From: Scytonema tolypothrichoides VB-61278
Lineage (GTDB): Bacteria > Cyanobacteriota > Cyanobacteriia > Cyanobacteriales > Nostocaceae
Assembly (NCBI RefSeq): GCF_000828085.3
Contig: NZ_JXCA02000024.1
Coordinates: 31,441-95,440, forward strand
Direction: 5' to 3'
Length of the DNA: 64,000 nt
The translations under genes and the position numbers were made by a program. The notes under the pieces were generated by a model. That model saw only the letters and a list, made by a program, of their open reading frames with translations, did not search any database and was not told the DNA's origin. Position 1 is the first letter of the stretch. Each line of letters opens with the position of its first letter. Shown here in pieces: positions 16,425-26,366 of the stretch.

Positions 16425-17405
16425 TTATCGAGTTTGAAAAATATTTTGCACCATTTTTTTGTCTGTACTCGCCGCCGCTTGATCCAACTCTGCTATTTCA
16501 CCAGAATTTAGTTCCCAACCCAAAGCACCAATATTCTCTTTTGCCTGTTCCACACTCTTCGCGCCAGGAATAGGAATAGATCCTTTACAAAGACACCAAT
16601 TTATGCTTACCTGTGACATAGTTTTGTTTCTAGATTTCGCCACCTCTCGTAAGCTTGCCAAAAGTGGACGGATTCCTGGTAACATTTGCCTAAACAGCAA
16701 ACCTCGAATGCCCTTTGGAAAAGGACCTTTTTCAGAGTATTTTCCTGTCAACAGCCCCAATGCAAGAGGACTATAGGCAATGAGTTTGATTCCAAGCTGA
16801 TCACAAACATCTTTCAGTCCCAATTCGGTAACGGGATATGTAGACAGCAGCGAGTACTGAACTTGCAGAGTCGCGATTGGAATTCCTCGTTCAGAAAATC
16901 TTTGATGTACGCGTTTGAGGCGTTTTGGTCCATAATTGGATAAGCCCACACCCTTGACAAGTCCTTGCTCATAAAGGTCAGCGAGACCATCCAAAAGTCC
17001 TCCCTCTTGCCAAGGAGCATAATTGGCTGTAGACCAGTGCATTTGTACCAAATCCACATTTTTTCCTAGCCGCTTGGCAGATGACTTGCAAGCCGACACC
17101 ATTGATTGGCGTGTCCATCTCCACGGATAAGCAGCAAGCTTGGTTGCAATGCAAATATTTTCTTTGCCTGAACCGAGATATTCTCTAGAAAATCGTCCTA
17201 GGAGTGACTCGCTTCGTCCATTTAATTTCCCAGTTCCGTAAGAATCACCCGTATCAAATAAAGTCACACCGTTGTTCACACAAAGGTTGAAGACGGCTTG
17301 CAACTCGTCATCCATGCTTTCGTCATATCCCCAAAGCAGTCGGTTACCCCATGCCCAAGTTCCGCAGCCCATGCGAGTGAGTGAGAGTTCTTGACAAATT
17401 TGCAT
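16425..17405 (-). CDS. Aldo/keto reductase
   Basis: 326 aa, a full (beta/alpha)8 NAD(P)H-dependent reductase. Visible features are LFDTGDSYG with the catalytic Asp and Tyr (about residues 50-56), the Lys in IATKLAAYPW (about 90), VQMHWS in place of the usual DL.Q.H (about 122), and the cofactor segment IPIPGAKSVEQAKENIGAL near the C-terminus. Close in type to plant/cyanobacterial AKRs acting on small carbonyls; the substrate is not predictable. It is 35 bp downstream of the methyltransferase gene on the same strand, so possibly co-transcribed. Confidence 0.9.
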   Translation of the reverse strand: MQICQELSLTRMGCGTWAWGNRLLWGYDESMDDELQAVFNLCVNNGVTLFDTGDSYGTGKLNGRSESLLGRFSREYLGSGKENICIATKLAAYPWRWTRQSMVSACKSSAKRLGKNVDLVQMHWSTANYAPWQEGGLLDGLADLYEQGLVKGVGLSNYGPKRLKRVHQRFSERGIPIATLQVQYSLLSTYPVTELGLKDVCDQLGIKLIAYSPLALGLLTGKYSEKGPFPKGIRGLLFRQMLPGIRPLLASLREVAKSRNKTMSQVSINWCLCKGSIPIPGAKSVEQAKENIGALGWELNSGEIAELDQAAASTDKKMVQNIFQTR

Positions 17406-17440
17406 TTTTACTATCCTTGCTGAGCTAATCTCCGGTGTAC

Positions 17441-18256
17441 TTATTTGCTAGATTTGCCTGATTGTTTAGCAAGAAAAAGACTGGTACTGTAAAGTAAACT
17501 AACCATACCATGCTCATCACAAAACTGTGCGTGCAATTGTTGCAAGTCAAAGATAAGTTGTTGGAGTACTTCTCCAGAACGTGGTATGATCGAATGACTC
17601 TTTGTTAAACCAATAAGTCTAGTTAAATCGACATCTTGTGTGTACGTAAACACACACTGTTTGATATCAATGAGGTGATAACTAGCTAAGGATTCCACTG
17701 TGGTACGATGCTTGTCATCTTGAGGATAATTTGATGCTGTTTGTATCAACTGAATGTAATGTCCTGTAAATTTGTCATTCTTATCCCAGTTATTCCAAAC
17801 TGCAGCAACTCTTCCTGACGGTTTCAAAATGCGATTAAATTCCAAAAGAGTTGGTTCTGGATTGAACCAGTGGAAAGATTGAAAGCACGTGACTAAGTCC
17901 ACTGAAGCATCGTGTAAACCTGTCGCTTCGGCTGTTCCTTCCCGAAACTCCACTAGAGGATGGGGTGCAGCTGCTTGTCTCATGTCGGCGTTGGGTTCAA
18001 TTGCTAAAACACGCACTCCCCGTTCCGCAAGAAGCCGCGAGGAAATCCCTGTTCCAGCGCCCACGTCTGCTGCTACTATTGGGGACTGTGTTTCCATTCC
18101 CTCTAGGATGACATCAATTGCTGCTGCTGGATAGCTTGGTCGATACTTTGCATAATCTGGCGCGCGATGGCAAAATCTCCTGAGTGGATTCCTCGCGTAC
18201 GGCGGCGTTTCTTCTAAATCAGACATAACCCTTAAAATGTGGTGGACAATAGTCAA
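17441..18256 (-). CDS. Class I SAM-dependent methyltransferase
   Basis: 271 aa. Motif I is VAADVGAGTGISSRLLAE (about residues 60-77), the acidic end of strand 2 VLAIEPNADMRQ, the motif II region VDLVTCFQSFHWFNPEPTL, then FNRILKPSGRVAAVWNN. The opening RNPLRRFCHRAPDYAKYRPSYP matches a methyltransferase group often called UbiE/trans-aconitate-like. The start overlaps the stop of the upstream 92-aa gene by 4 bp (ATGA), so the two are translationally coupled. Substrate unknown. Confidence 0.88.
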   Translation of the reverse strand: MTIVHHILRVMSDLEETPPYARNPLRRFCHRAPDYAKYRPSYPAAAIDVILEGMETQSPIVAADVGAGTGISSRLLAERGVRVLAIEPNADMRQAAAPHPLVEFREGTAEATGLHDASVDLVTCFQSFHWFNPEPTLLEFNRILKPSGRVAAVWNNWDKNDKFTGHYIQLIQTASNYPQDDKHRTTVESLASYHLIDIKQCVFTYTQDVDLTRLIGLTKSHSIIPRSGEVLQQLIFDLQQLHAQFCDEHGMVSLLYSTSLFLAKQSGKSSK

Positions 18257-18531
18257 CTAGGATGCAACTTGGGTTGACGCCACAAGGTTATCTTTAACTC
18301 CTCGCAATAGCATCCCAAGCCTTGAGTTTCTATTTCGTGATTGTATATCCAATCAAAAATTCGCCGTGCTTTGGCAATAGCAACATTTGTTGAAGGATAA
18401 ATACGGGGGCTAGGACAAAAAACTTCTCCATTAATATGGATTGCAGCAATCTGCCAATAATCGCTGCCCTCACCTTCTGGGATAATTTCTAAAAACCCGT
18501 CTTTGAAAGGTTCAATAATTCCCATATTCAT
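18253..18531 (-). CDS. Conserved hypothetical protein, coupled to methyltransferase
   Basis: 92 aa. No family recognised. The sequence is compact, with FLEIIPEGEGSDYWQIAAIHING, a central Pro/Ser turn and GLGCYCEELKITLW. A second Met at residue 3 is an alternative start. The 4-bp overlap with the following methyltransferase gene and normal composition argue that it is real. No membrane segment or signal. Confidence 0.65.
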   Translation of the reverse strand: MNMGIIEPFKDGFLEIIPEGEGSDYWQIAAIHINGEVFCPSPRIYPSTNVAIAKARRIFDWIYNHEIETQGLGCYCEELKITLWRQPKLHPS

Positions 18532-18566
18532 TCAATCTTTACATCAATTCACTTTACAAACAGCCT

Positions 18567-20033
18567 CTAAGATCTCAGTATTTGAAAATACCCAATCAAG
18601 CTGTTTCTCTCTTTAGTTGAGATAAGCGGAAGCAGCAGCAACACAAAAGATAGGTAACGGACTGTTTCATTCACTGTACTCAAAATCAGAACAGCAATTG
18701 ATATAATCAACCAGCCAAAAGCTACTGTGTAATTTGGACTACCTATTTCTTTTGCTATATATATATGAATGACTATGTAACTAGCTATTGCAGCTATTTC
18801 TGCCCAGCCATAACCAACCATCCCTAAGTACGGTACAAGTAAAAACGCACTTCCGGCAAAAAGTACTATGTGTGCTGTATGAAACCAGGTGACCAGAAGA
18901 TTTTTACCCAAGAGATAGAGGACTGACGAATGTAAGTTGAAGATAGAATTAGAAATATAGCCAATTGAAATCAACGGAAAAACTTGCAGCAGTGGAGTCC
19001 AATCTTTGCCAAAAACGACTGGTAATACAACAGGCGCTACTATTGCAAACGCAGCCATTGGCAAACCAACAGCTAGTGCTTGTAGACGCATTCCCTCTTC
19101 AATACTCTTGCGTAGGCGAAATGGATCATTCTCCAATTTAGCAAGCGCCGCCATAGCCAAACGCCAGGTGACAGACTTTGCAAAAGCCAGCATTTCTGCT
19201 AAGCGAATTGCTAAAGCGATAAAACCAACAGCTTCAACCCCAGCAAAACGTCCTACAATAACTGGATTGACGAGCGATCGCAATTGCCAAATCCAAGTTG
19301 AACTTGAGTAACTTAAACCATACACCAACATTTCCCGAATTAAACTCGGCTTCCAGCATAAGCGTGGGCGTAGATCAGTGCTGAAGATAGTGAGTAAAAC
19401 CATAGTGATTTGCTGCAACCACAAACCACCAGCAGGTGCCCAAGCACCAGCCCCTCGATTTGCTAGGGGTAAAGCTGCGACATAATAGCTAACTTGGCTA
19501 ATTAACTCGATATAAGCAATACGCTGAAAATTTAAGTCTCGATCCAGTTTGATTGTCAAAGGCAGATTTAACAGCGAAATAGGTAACGTTAAACCCAAAG
19601 TTGCCAAAAGTGGTGCGGATTCTGGAACTTTCAGCATTTCGGCAATAATGTGTTGCCCAAATACAAGAGTGAGTGTAAAGACACTGCTAATACATAGCAA
19701 CAAAGTAAAAACTTGGTCATAATCCTGTTTATCTGGGTTAGAGGTTTTACGTAGTAAATAAACATCCAAGCCCCATATACCCAAACCACCAAGAAAACTC
19801 ACTATTCCATAACTCATTCCATAAAGTCCATACTCCCTCGGTCCAATAACTTTAGTGATGAATAATACGCCAATTAAACTGAGTAAGATACCCAAAGCTT
19901 GACGTATAACCATCAAGGCTCCACCCTTGATAACTTTACTACGAAGTCCCACAACAACTCCAAAAATAAATAAGTTGGACTTTTCTTTTGCAAAGAATTC
20001 AATTTTCAAGTTATCTTGAAAAGATGAATTCAA
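18567..20033 (-). CDS. Polysaccharide flippase (Wzx/MATE-like, oligosaccharide flippase family)
   Basis: Up to 488 aa with 12-14 hydrophobic helices. The start region GGALMVIRQALGILLSLIGVLFITKVIGPREYG is the standard first-helix pattern of Wzx-type flippases. The 20033 start is TTG; GTG at 19952, preceded by GGAG, is a plausible alternative and would remove about 27 unrelated residues. The protein should flip lipid-linked repeat units across the inner membrane. It is the distal gene of a minus-strand polysaccharide locus with glycosyltransferases, a Wzy-like protein and a Wzc-like kinase. Confidence 0.88.
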   Translation of the reverse strand: MNSSFQDNLKIEFFAKEKSNLFIFGVVVGLRSKVIKGGALMVIRQALGILLSLIGVLFITKVIGPREYGLYGMSYGIVSFLGGLGIWGLDVYLLRKTSNPDKQDYDQVFTLLLCISSVFTLTLVFGQHIIAEMLKVPESAPLLATLGLTLPISLLNLPLTIKLDRDLNFQRIAYIELISQVSYYVAALPLANRGAGAWAPAGGLWLQQITMVLLTIFSTDLRPRLCWKPSLIREMLVYGLSYSSSTWIWQLRSLVNPVIVGRFAGVEAVGFIALAIRLAEMLAFAKSVTWRLAMAALAKLENDPFRLRKSIEEGMRLQALAVGLPMAAFAIVAPVVLPVVFGKDWTPLLQVFPLISIGYISNSIFNLHSSVLYLLGKNLLVTWFHTAHIVLFAGSAFLLVPYLGMVGYGWAEIAAIASYIVIHIYIAKEIGSPNYTVAFGWLIISIAVLILSTVNETVRYLSFVLLLLPLISTKERNSLIGYFQILRS

Positions 20034-20098
20034 GGGTTATTTCGTTAACTCGAAAAATAGTTGGACAATTTTCTTGCCAATCCTGAATTCTTTCTTCT

Positions 20099-21058
20099 TT
20101 ATGTTGCACGAGCAAACAAACCTCGGCGTACGCTGCGATTGAAAGACCGGATTTTCTCGTAACCATCAGGTCCAAGCAATCTCATGACTGCGATCGCTAT
20201 ATTTAAGCGAGTAAACCACGGTTTCAAAATCAGTTGAGGATACATTGCAAATGCTTGCTGAGTGTAATGAAAAGCTTGTTTATAATCTTTCGTATCAATG
20301 GCTCTCCATGCTAAAAAAACATACAATCGACCATAACTCCTCGGTCTGAGGTATAAAATATCTGTGGGTAAAGAACGATAGGTTTTCTCAATTAACTGGC
20401 GAAAACCTCTTAACATTGATTCGCAATCTTTTGATTTGTTGTTTGGGTGCTGGCGATACCTCACTAAAGGTTCTTTGACCACTCCATAGTGATAGCGAGT
20501 GGCAATACGTATCCACATATCTACATCTTCAATATAACTCTCCCGGTCAAACAAACCCAAGGTGTCGAAACAAGAACGACGTACCATCGGTGAACTTCCA
20601 CAGCAAACAGGACTGTCACATGATTCTACAACTTTCTTGTAGACATCACCCTCTGTATCGTTCCTCATAACTAAACCCGTGGGCTTGCTATTCTCATCTA
20701 TAAAAGCTGTCCAACAGTCTACCAAACCCACCAAGGGATTATTATCTAAGCATTGGGCTTGTTTTTCTAATTTAGTTGGTTCCCAAATATCATCAGCATC
20801 TAAAAAGGCAATATATTCGCCTTTAGACTCAACAATTCCTTTATTTCTTGCTGCAGCGGTTCCTTGATTTTCTTGAGAAATCAGTCTGATTCGCGAGTCT
20901 GTGATTTGAGAAGCCCATTCAACAATTCCATCGGAACTGCCATCATTAATAATCAAAACTTCAAAATCTGTGAGTGTCTGATTCAGAATACTCTCCACTG
21001 TTTCCGGGAGATATTTCATGGCATTATATGCCGGAATAATAACAGTAACTTTGGACAT
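20099..21058 (-). CDS. Glycosyltransferase family 2
   Basis: 319 aa from ATG at 21058 (MSKVTVIIPAYNAMKYL). GT-A fold: DFEVLIINDGSSDG for nucleotide binding, then EYIAFLDADDIWEPTKLEKQ with the DxD motif (about residue 95) and a Trp-containing acceptor region (EDVDMWIR). It transfers a sugar from an NDP donor to the growing repeat unit on the cytoplasmic side. It is a close paralogue of the next gene (21384-22367); the two share long identical stretches such as LDADDIWEPTKLEKQ, so they arose by tandem duplication. Confidence 0.9.
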   Translation of the reverse strand: MSKVTVIIPAYNAMKYLPETVESILNQTLTDFEVLIINDGSSDGIVEWASQITDSRIRLISQENQGTAAARNKGIVESKGEYIAFLDADDIWEPTKLEKQAQCLDNNPLVGLVDCWTAFIDENSKPTGLVMRNDTEGDVYKKVVESCDSPVCCGSSPMVRRSCFDTLGLFDRESYIEDVDMWIRIATRYHYGVVKEPLVRYRQHPNNKSKDCESMLRGFRQLIEKTYRSLPTDILYLRPRSYGRLYVFLAWRAIDTKDYKQAFHYTQQAFAMYPQLILKPWFTRLNIAIAVMRLLGPDGYEKIRSFNRSVRRGLFARAT

Positions 21059-21139
21059 AGTTTTGAACTCTTGGATTGAATAGACTAACTTTTTGGAACG
21101 AACCACTGAAACTTTATTTTCTCTTTTCTTCTCTTTCTT

Positions 21140-21300
21140 TTCTTTGCGACGCCAGTCGCCTCAAGTCGGGAAACCCTTTCAGCAGTCGCCTGGCTGTCGG
21201 GAAACCCTCCCGCAGCGCTGCTTCACCCCGGCGCTGGCTCCTCTTTGCGCCTTGGCGGTACCCTGCGGGAAGCCGCTCCGCGTCTACGTTTTTTCTTTCT
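21140..21300. repeat. Interspersed repeat copy between duplicated glycosyltransferases
   Basis: GC-rich block in an AT-rich gap. 21194-21241 is the reverse complement, with few mismatches, of 52166-52212 (about 48 bp). Both contain GTGAAGCAGCGCTGCGGGAG and GGGTTTCCCGAC. A related GGGAAACCC unit lies just before it. The rest of the 21059-21383 gap has no gene. Confidence 0.75.
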
Positions 21301-21383
21301 TATTCACGACTTATCTAAGATTGCTGTAGTAGAGAGATCAGGAGGAAACGTAAGAAATTATGCCTCACTCCTTCATCTTCCTA

Positions 21384-22367
21384 CTAACTGTTTCCTACTC
21401 CCCATTGTCCATTATTCGTTGATGTTTGTCGCCGCAGTGCTTGGATAAATGTTTTCGCCTTATCATAGGTTTGATGCCCGAATTTTTTCAAGAGTGTCAA
21501 AGCTATGGTTTGGCGGATGAATTCCCAAGAAAAAATAAGTTGTGGACGATGAGCGATCGCCTGACGATTAAACTGCAACGCTTGCTCATAATCTCTATTA
21601 TTAATAGCTCTCCAAGCTAAGTACAGATAAATACGACCATATCCTCTTTCTCTTAAAGGTAGTAAATCTGCGTGAACTGACTCAAAAGCTTTCTCAACAA
21701 TTGTACGAAAAGCCTCCAAAGTTCCTTGACAATTTGTAGACTTACTACCTGGATGTTGACGATAACGAACTAAGGGTTCTTTTATAACTGCAAAACGATA
21801 TCGCGAAGCAAGGCGAATCCAGATATCTAAATCTTCAAGAAATGGTAATTCTCGGTTAAATAACCCAACCGTTTCAAAACAACTGCGACGAATCAAAGGT
21901 GTACTATCACAAGCGCATACTGTTTTAAACTGGACAAGCTGCTTCCATACGTCGTCTCCTTCTGCGTAGGAAACAACAACTCTTCCTGTAGACTTGCCTT
22001 GCTGATCTATTAAAACTGTCCACGTATCTACCAAACCGACTGATGGATTTTTTTCTAGATATCGTACTTGCTTTTCCAGTTTGGTTGGCTCCCAAATATC
22101 ATCAGCATCCAAAAGCGCGATATACTCTCCATTAGCTGCAGAAATTCCTGTGTTACGTGCTCCAGATGAACCTTGGTTTTGCTGCGAAATCAGTCGAACT
22201 CGTGGATCTTTTATTTGAGAAACACAGGGAACAGTTCCATCAGAACTTCCATCATCAACAATTAAGACTTCAAAATCTGTGAATGTCTGCTGTAGCACAC
22301 TCTCCACAGTTTCTTTTAGGTAAGCCATAGCATTGTAAGCTGGAATAATGACAGAAACTTTTGGCAT
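21384..22367 (-). CDS. Glycosyltransferase family 2 (paralogue of neighbour)
   Basis: 327 aa. Starts MPKVSVIIPAYNAMAYLKETV and has DFEVLIVDDGSSDG and the DxD in IALLDADDIWEP. Same layout as the 20099-21058 gene, including LSRRSCFETVG-type and RYRQHPGSKS blocks, so the acceptors are probably similar sugars. The last ten residues (NNGQWGVGNS) differ from the paralogue and look like run-on into intergenic repeat sequence. Part of the polysaccharide locus. Confidence 0.9.
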   Translation of the reverse strand: MPKVSVIIPAYNAMAYLKETVESVLQQTFTDFEVLIVDDGSSDGTVPCVSQIKDPRVRLISQQNQGSSGARNTGISAANGEYIALLDADDIWEPTKLEKQVRYLEKNPSVGLVDTWTVLIDQQGKSTGRVVVSYAEGDDVWKQLVQFKTVCACDSTPLIRRSCFETVGLFNRELPFLEDLDIWIRLASRYRFAVIKEPLVRYRQHPGSKSTNCQGTLEAFRTIVEKAFESVHADLLPLRERGYGRIYLYLAWRAINNRDYEQALQFNRQAIAHRPQLIFSWEFIRQTIALTLLKKFGHQTYDKAKTFIQALRRQTSTNNGQWGVGNS

Positions 22368-22382
22368 ATGACCCTCTTGTAT

Positions 22383-23573
22383 TCAATGAGTTGGTAACGA
22401 CACTTTTTTCTTGGACTGCAAAATCATTTCTAAAATCAGATCGCGATAACGCAGTGCTATAGCATCCCAACTAAAGCGAGCAGCATTCTGTCTAGCACGT
22501 TGACTCCAGTCACCACTCAGCGCGTATTTGATGGCAGTTGTGTAGCTATCCAGATTAGTAACATCACACAAAATACCACTATCACCGACCAGATATCGCC
22601 GCATCTGATCGTCAGTAGTGACAACAGGTAACCCGCTAGCCATAGCTTCTAAGTAGACAAGCCCAAATGGCTCGTTAATAGAAGGGAGTGTAAAGATATC
22701 CGCACTGCGGTAAACTTCAGGCATCTGGTCATGAGGGAAAGTCCGAATCGCAAACCGTTGCGATCCCAGCAACTGGTCTCCCAGTGCTTGAAAGTAGGCG
22801 CGATCCGGTCCATCTCCACATATACAAAGACTAACGTGAGGTAAGCGGGCGACTGCTTGAATGGCTAGTTCAACTCGCTTATGATTTTTCCGGCTTAAAC
22901 TAGCCACGCACAGCGCGATTGGTCTTGGTAACCCAAGATTGATTGCTGTTCCCTCTGGTGTAAATTGCTCAAGATTGACACCATTAGGAATCACACTGAC
23001 AGCTTGCGTTGGTTTCAAATTATGAGCGAATGTAGCTGTCGCTTCATCCAACACAACGAGGTGATCTGGACGAAAACGAAGATTCCGGTGCAAACATTTT
23101 CCATCTGCATTTAAGCTATTGTGTTCAGTAAAAAGTATCGGTGTCCCCGTCAGCGCTCTGACACAAGCTGCCATTGCCAATCCACCATAATCATTGTGAG
23201 GAAAAATAAGGTCAGCAGGATGTCTGAGCAAGTGGAGTAAGCAAGGAAAAAAACTGGTCAGATGTTCCACGACAATCTCAGGAGTTGAGAATTTACCCAC
23301 TAGCGGTGCAATCAGAGGGTGACGCACAGCATGATAAGCATGAGAACGGGGAATACATGGAATGGGGTGGCTAAACGAGCCACAAGCAGCGCCACTAAGC
23401 AGTTCGACTTCAAAGTAGGAACTGAGGCGGCGAGTCAGTTCAATCGCCACAATTTCTGATCCACCACTCCAGTTAACTCCGGTACTGGGATGGACTAAAA
23501 CTATTCGGTAGGATCGTTCACCTCTCGCACTCAATTGGGTGGTGTTATTGGTGCTAATAGTTTTTGTGGTCAT
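22383..23573 (-). CDS. Glycosyltransferase family 4 (GT-B)
   Basis: 396 aa. The GT-B fold shows in the N-terminal donor-free domain (VLVHPSTGVNWSGGSEIVA) and the C-terminal GT4 domain, with LCVASLSRKNHKRVELAI and the EX7E motif in INEPFGLVYLEAMASGLPVVTTD (about residues 300-320). It should act as a retaining transferase adding a hexose to the repeat unit. It lies 15 bp upstream of the GT2 gene, in one operon. Confidence 0.9.
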   Translation of the reverse strand: MTTKTISTNNTTQLSARGERSYRIVLVHPSTGVNWSGGSEIVAIELTRRLSSYFEVELLSGAACGSFSHPIPCIPRSHAYHAVRHPLIAPLVGKFSTPEIVVEHLTSFFPCLLHLLRHPADLIFPHNDYGGLAMAACVRALTGTPILFTEHNSLNADGKCLHRNLRFRPDHLVVLDEATATFAHNLKPTQAVSVIPNGVNLEQFTPEGTAINLGLPRPIALCVASLSRKNHKRVELAIQAVARLPHVSLCICGDGPDRAYFQALGDQLLGSQRFAIRTFPHDQMPEVYRSADIFTLPSINEPFGLVYLEAMASGLPVVTTDDQMRRYLVGDSGILCDVTNLDSYTTAIKYALSGDWSQRARQNAARFSWDAIALRYRDLILEMILQSKKKVSLPTH

Positions 23574-23801
23574 CGTTAAACGACTTTATAGACAACAAAA
23601 GAAATCCTGGAAACTTATTTAGGCTAATAGTCAGCCAAACCAACAATGCTTGGTTAATCAACTTTCAAATTCATCTTATTTTTCTCTTTTTCTGCATCAA
23701 GGGCGCACGCTGCGCTAACGCTCTATTTGCGCCTATATCCAGAGGACACGCACTCGCGTTCGTGCTTCTTTTCTACCCCTCAAAGTTGCCTTGGTAGAGT
23801 A

Positions 23802-24863
23802 CTAGGTTGTCACTGCTTTTGGCTTGAAATATGTGAGCAACGGTTTTTCTATATATAAATATATAACGCACCCACACATGATAGCTATGATGGAAATAAT
23901 GAATCCGATAATATTTGAGACTACCAAGTTTTCAAAAAGAGGTAATGGGAATTTACTCAAAATCTTTGTCAGTTGATTCATAAAGAAACCATGTGCTAAA
24001 TACACAGAGTATGAAGCGTTTCCTAAAAAGACAAGAAAAACAGGTACATTAATATTTTTTCTAAGTTCCAAAGAAGCACTACCTATGACAATTAGTGTAC
24101 AAGGAATGCCGAATAGAATAACAGATGATAATTGGACTATGGTGTACCAAGAATTGATAACTGATAACGTATAGAGAAAAAGCCCTCCATATAGAAATGG
24201 TATTCCATTGCGAACTTTGTTATTTAACACAACGTATGCGGCTAAGCTACCTAAAACAAATTCCAAATTATAATCAGAAAAAAGGAATTGAAGAAGTAGA
24301 TTATCTTGAGGGAATTGAATGACACCAAGGAAATGAAGAAACACGCCTGATAACCAACCAACAATGATGGGAAAAGAAAATTTAGGCTTCAAGCAAATCA
24401 ACACCCCAAACATCAGGTAAAAGAACATCTCAAAACTGAGTGTCCAACTTACTCCCAGAAAGCTTGATGAGAGAATTGTTCTATCTTGAGGAAAGAGTAG
24501 AAAAGCTTTAATAAACTCTCCAATCCCACGACCATTAGTATTAGGCTCGTAAGAGAATAAAAAAGATGCCAAAATTTTACTTGTTAAGATGAGCCAGTAA
24601 AGTGGGTAGATGCGTGTAAAGCGTTTCGAGAAAAATGTTCCTAATTTCTCTGGATGACCTATATCCTTGTAATGAATATAGAACATAATAAAACCGCTTA
24701 ACACAAAGAAAAAGTCTACGCCTGACCCCCCAAACAAGAACATTTTAAACATAAAATCTTGATTGACATTTTGGTTATATATGAGGTCTGTGTGGGCAAA
24801 TACTACGAGTACTGCTGCTAACCCTCGAAAAACCTGAATGAGATTTAGTCTTTTGGCTGACAT
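23802..24863 (-). CDS. Acyltransferase 3 family protein (OafA/YrhL-like)
   Basis: 353 aa from ATG at 24863. About ten membrane helices. The diagnostic N-terminal RGLAAVLVVFAHTD has the catalytic His (about residue 24), with FFFVLSGFIMFYI and the R-x10-H-type segment SKRFTRIYPLYWL following. These proteins move acetyl or succinyl groups to surface sugars. In this locus it probably O-acylates the exopolysaccharide. The TTG at 24881 is a weaker start. The 23574-23801 gap on its 3' side holds only a GC-rich repeat (about 23697-23765). Confidence 0.9.
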   Translation of the reverse strand: MSAKRLNLIQVFRGLAAVLVVFAHTDLIYNQNVNQDFMFKMFLFGGSGVDFFFVLSGFIMFYIHYKDIGHPEKLGTFFSKRFTRIYPLYWLILTSKILASFLFSYEPNTNGRGIGEFIKAFLLFPQDRTILSSSFLGVSWTLSFEMFFYLMFGVLICLKPKFSFPIIVGWLSGVFLHFLGVIQFPQDNLLLQFLFSDYNLEFVLGSLAAYVVLNNKVRNGIPFLYGGLFLYTLSVINSWYTIVQLSSVILFGIPCTLIVIGSASLELRKNINVPVFLVFLGNASYSVYLAHGFFMNQLTKILSKFPLPLFENLVVSNIIGFIISIIAIMCGCVIYLYIEKPLLTYFKPKAVTT

Positions 24864-24897
24864 AAATTTTAAAGTTTCCAACCCAGAAATTTTTTCA

Positions 24898-26364
24898 TCA
24901 GTAAAAATGCTTTGGAGAACGGATCAACGTAGTACTGCTATCTACAGTCTGTTCATTCCAGTTCCACCCTGCGACTGCCATTAAAGTGAACCAATAAAAA
25001 AATAGAGTCGTATGACTCCAGATGTTCTCCGTAATCATGCCTACAGGTATCGCTAGAGAAATAGCGAACATGATTGAACATAACTCACGTTGAGCACTCC
25101 CAGGAGGTGCTGATCGCATCAGCTGGATAAGACGCACACCCTGACCCATAAGAAACACTAAAAAAGTTACAAAACCAAGTACCCCCCCTTCTACTAATGC
25201 TCGGACGTAATCATTGTGAGGAAGCAACTTATTAGTGGCTACATTAACACTCAATCCCAAACCGTAACCTAAGAAGGGATGCTGACGCCAAGCATTTAAC
25301 AAAGTATACCATTGGGAAATTCGCCAATTAAAACTATTATTATCACTTTGGGAAAGTAAAATAGCCCGCGATACATCAATATCTGGATTGAGTAGGGGTG
25401 TGTTGGCGAGTGAACTCAGGCGTTCTCGTCCAAATTCGGTGCTGGCAAACAGTCCCAGGACAAGGACTACGAATAAAACTCCACCTATGAGGTTTACTGG
25501 GCTTAATCTGGGAGCAACCAAAACCACAACGAAAGCGGCAATCATCATCAAGCCAAATAATGCCTTAGTACTGACATAAAAAAATGCTAGTAAACCTAGC
25601 AACAACAACCACACAAAGCTTTGTCTTGATTGCCTGAGTTTCCACCAGGTTAAACCAATAAATAGTAACAGCAAGGTGACAAACCCATTAGGGTGACCAA
25701 TCGTCCCTTTGATGCGAAAACCTTCAGATGTCAATGAATCACTATCATAGTTCTGCGCTGAGAGAAAAGCGGGTAAGACAGAAGGTATGAACATCTGCAT
25801 CAACCCTACCACGAGTGGTGCTACCAAAGCTAAGAACAGCACAGAGATCACTTTTTCAGGAGGAACTCGGTCTTTAAGCTGCATTACCAATAGATAGACC
25901 ATTAACCATGAAAAAAGACGAATCCATTCACGGATGCTGTCTGACAAAAACCCAGCAGTTAATCCCAACCCTCCCAAACACAGAAGCACCACCCATAAGC
26001 CTTGTAAAACAACCCAGCCAGCAAAGAACCACAAAAAGCGGTCAGTCTGTACAGTTTGCCTTCTCAGTAACATGACTGTTACGTAAAGTATAGTCAGAAC
26101 ATCTAGCCCCAGAGCAAACATAGCTGGTATTTGTTGCCCAGAGAAAGGATCTAGAGACGTTCGTAAAACTAAAAGTCCGAGAACAACTTGTTCAAAGCTG
26201 GTAAAAAAGTAAAAAAGAAATGGTATTGCACCCAAAGCTAAGCCCAAGTAGAGAGGTTTGGTACTTCCTATCAGGAATCCTGTTACCAGACCGACTACCA
26301 CACCTGCTAACCCAATCAAGAGTCCCACACGAGAAGAAGGACTGAGGCGTTGTTTGGTCAACAT
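24898..26364 (-). CDS. O-antigen ligase/polymerase family protein (Wzy-like)
   Basis: 488 aa with about 12 membrane helices. The Wzy_C domain is seen in the large periplasmic loop with RISQWYTLLNAWRQHPFLGYGLGL and LLPHNDYVRALVEGGVLGF (about residues 350-400); the conserved His/Asn/Asp in PHNDYVR is a family hallmark. In a Wzx/Wzy-dependent locus it would polymerise repeat units. It starts 34 bp upstream of the acyltransferase and only 2 bp after the kinase stop, so it is operonic. Ligase rather than polymerase cannot be excluded. Confidence 0.88.
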   Translation of the reverse strand: MLTKQRLSPSSRVGLLIGLAGVVVGLVTGFLIGSTKPLYLGLALGAIPFLFYFFTSFEQVVLGLLVLRTSLDPFSGQQIPAMFALGLDVLTILYVTVMLLRRQTVQTDRFLWFFAGWVVLQGLWVVLLCLGGLGLTAGFLSDSIREWIRLFSWLMVYLLVMQLKDRVPPEKVISVLFLALVAPLVVGLMQMFIPSVLPAFLSAQNYDSDSLTSEGFRIKGTIGHPNGFVTLLLLFIGLTWWKLRQSRQSFVWLLLLGLLAFFYVSTKALFGLMMIAAFVVVLVAPRLSPVNLIGGVLFVVLVLGLFASTEFGRERLSSLANTPLLNPDIDVSRAILLSQSDNNSFNWRISQWYTLLNAWRQHPFLGYGLGLSVNVATNKLLPHNDYVRALVEGGVLGFVTFLVFLMGQGVRLIQLMRSAPPGSAQRELCSIMFAISLAIPVGMITENIWSHTTLFFYWFTLMAVAGWNWNEQTVDSSTTLIRSPKHFY

Positions 26365-26366
26365 TA

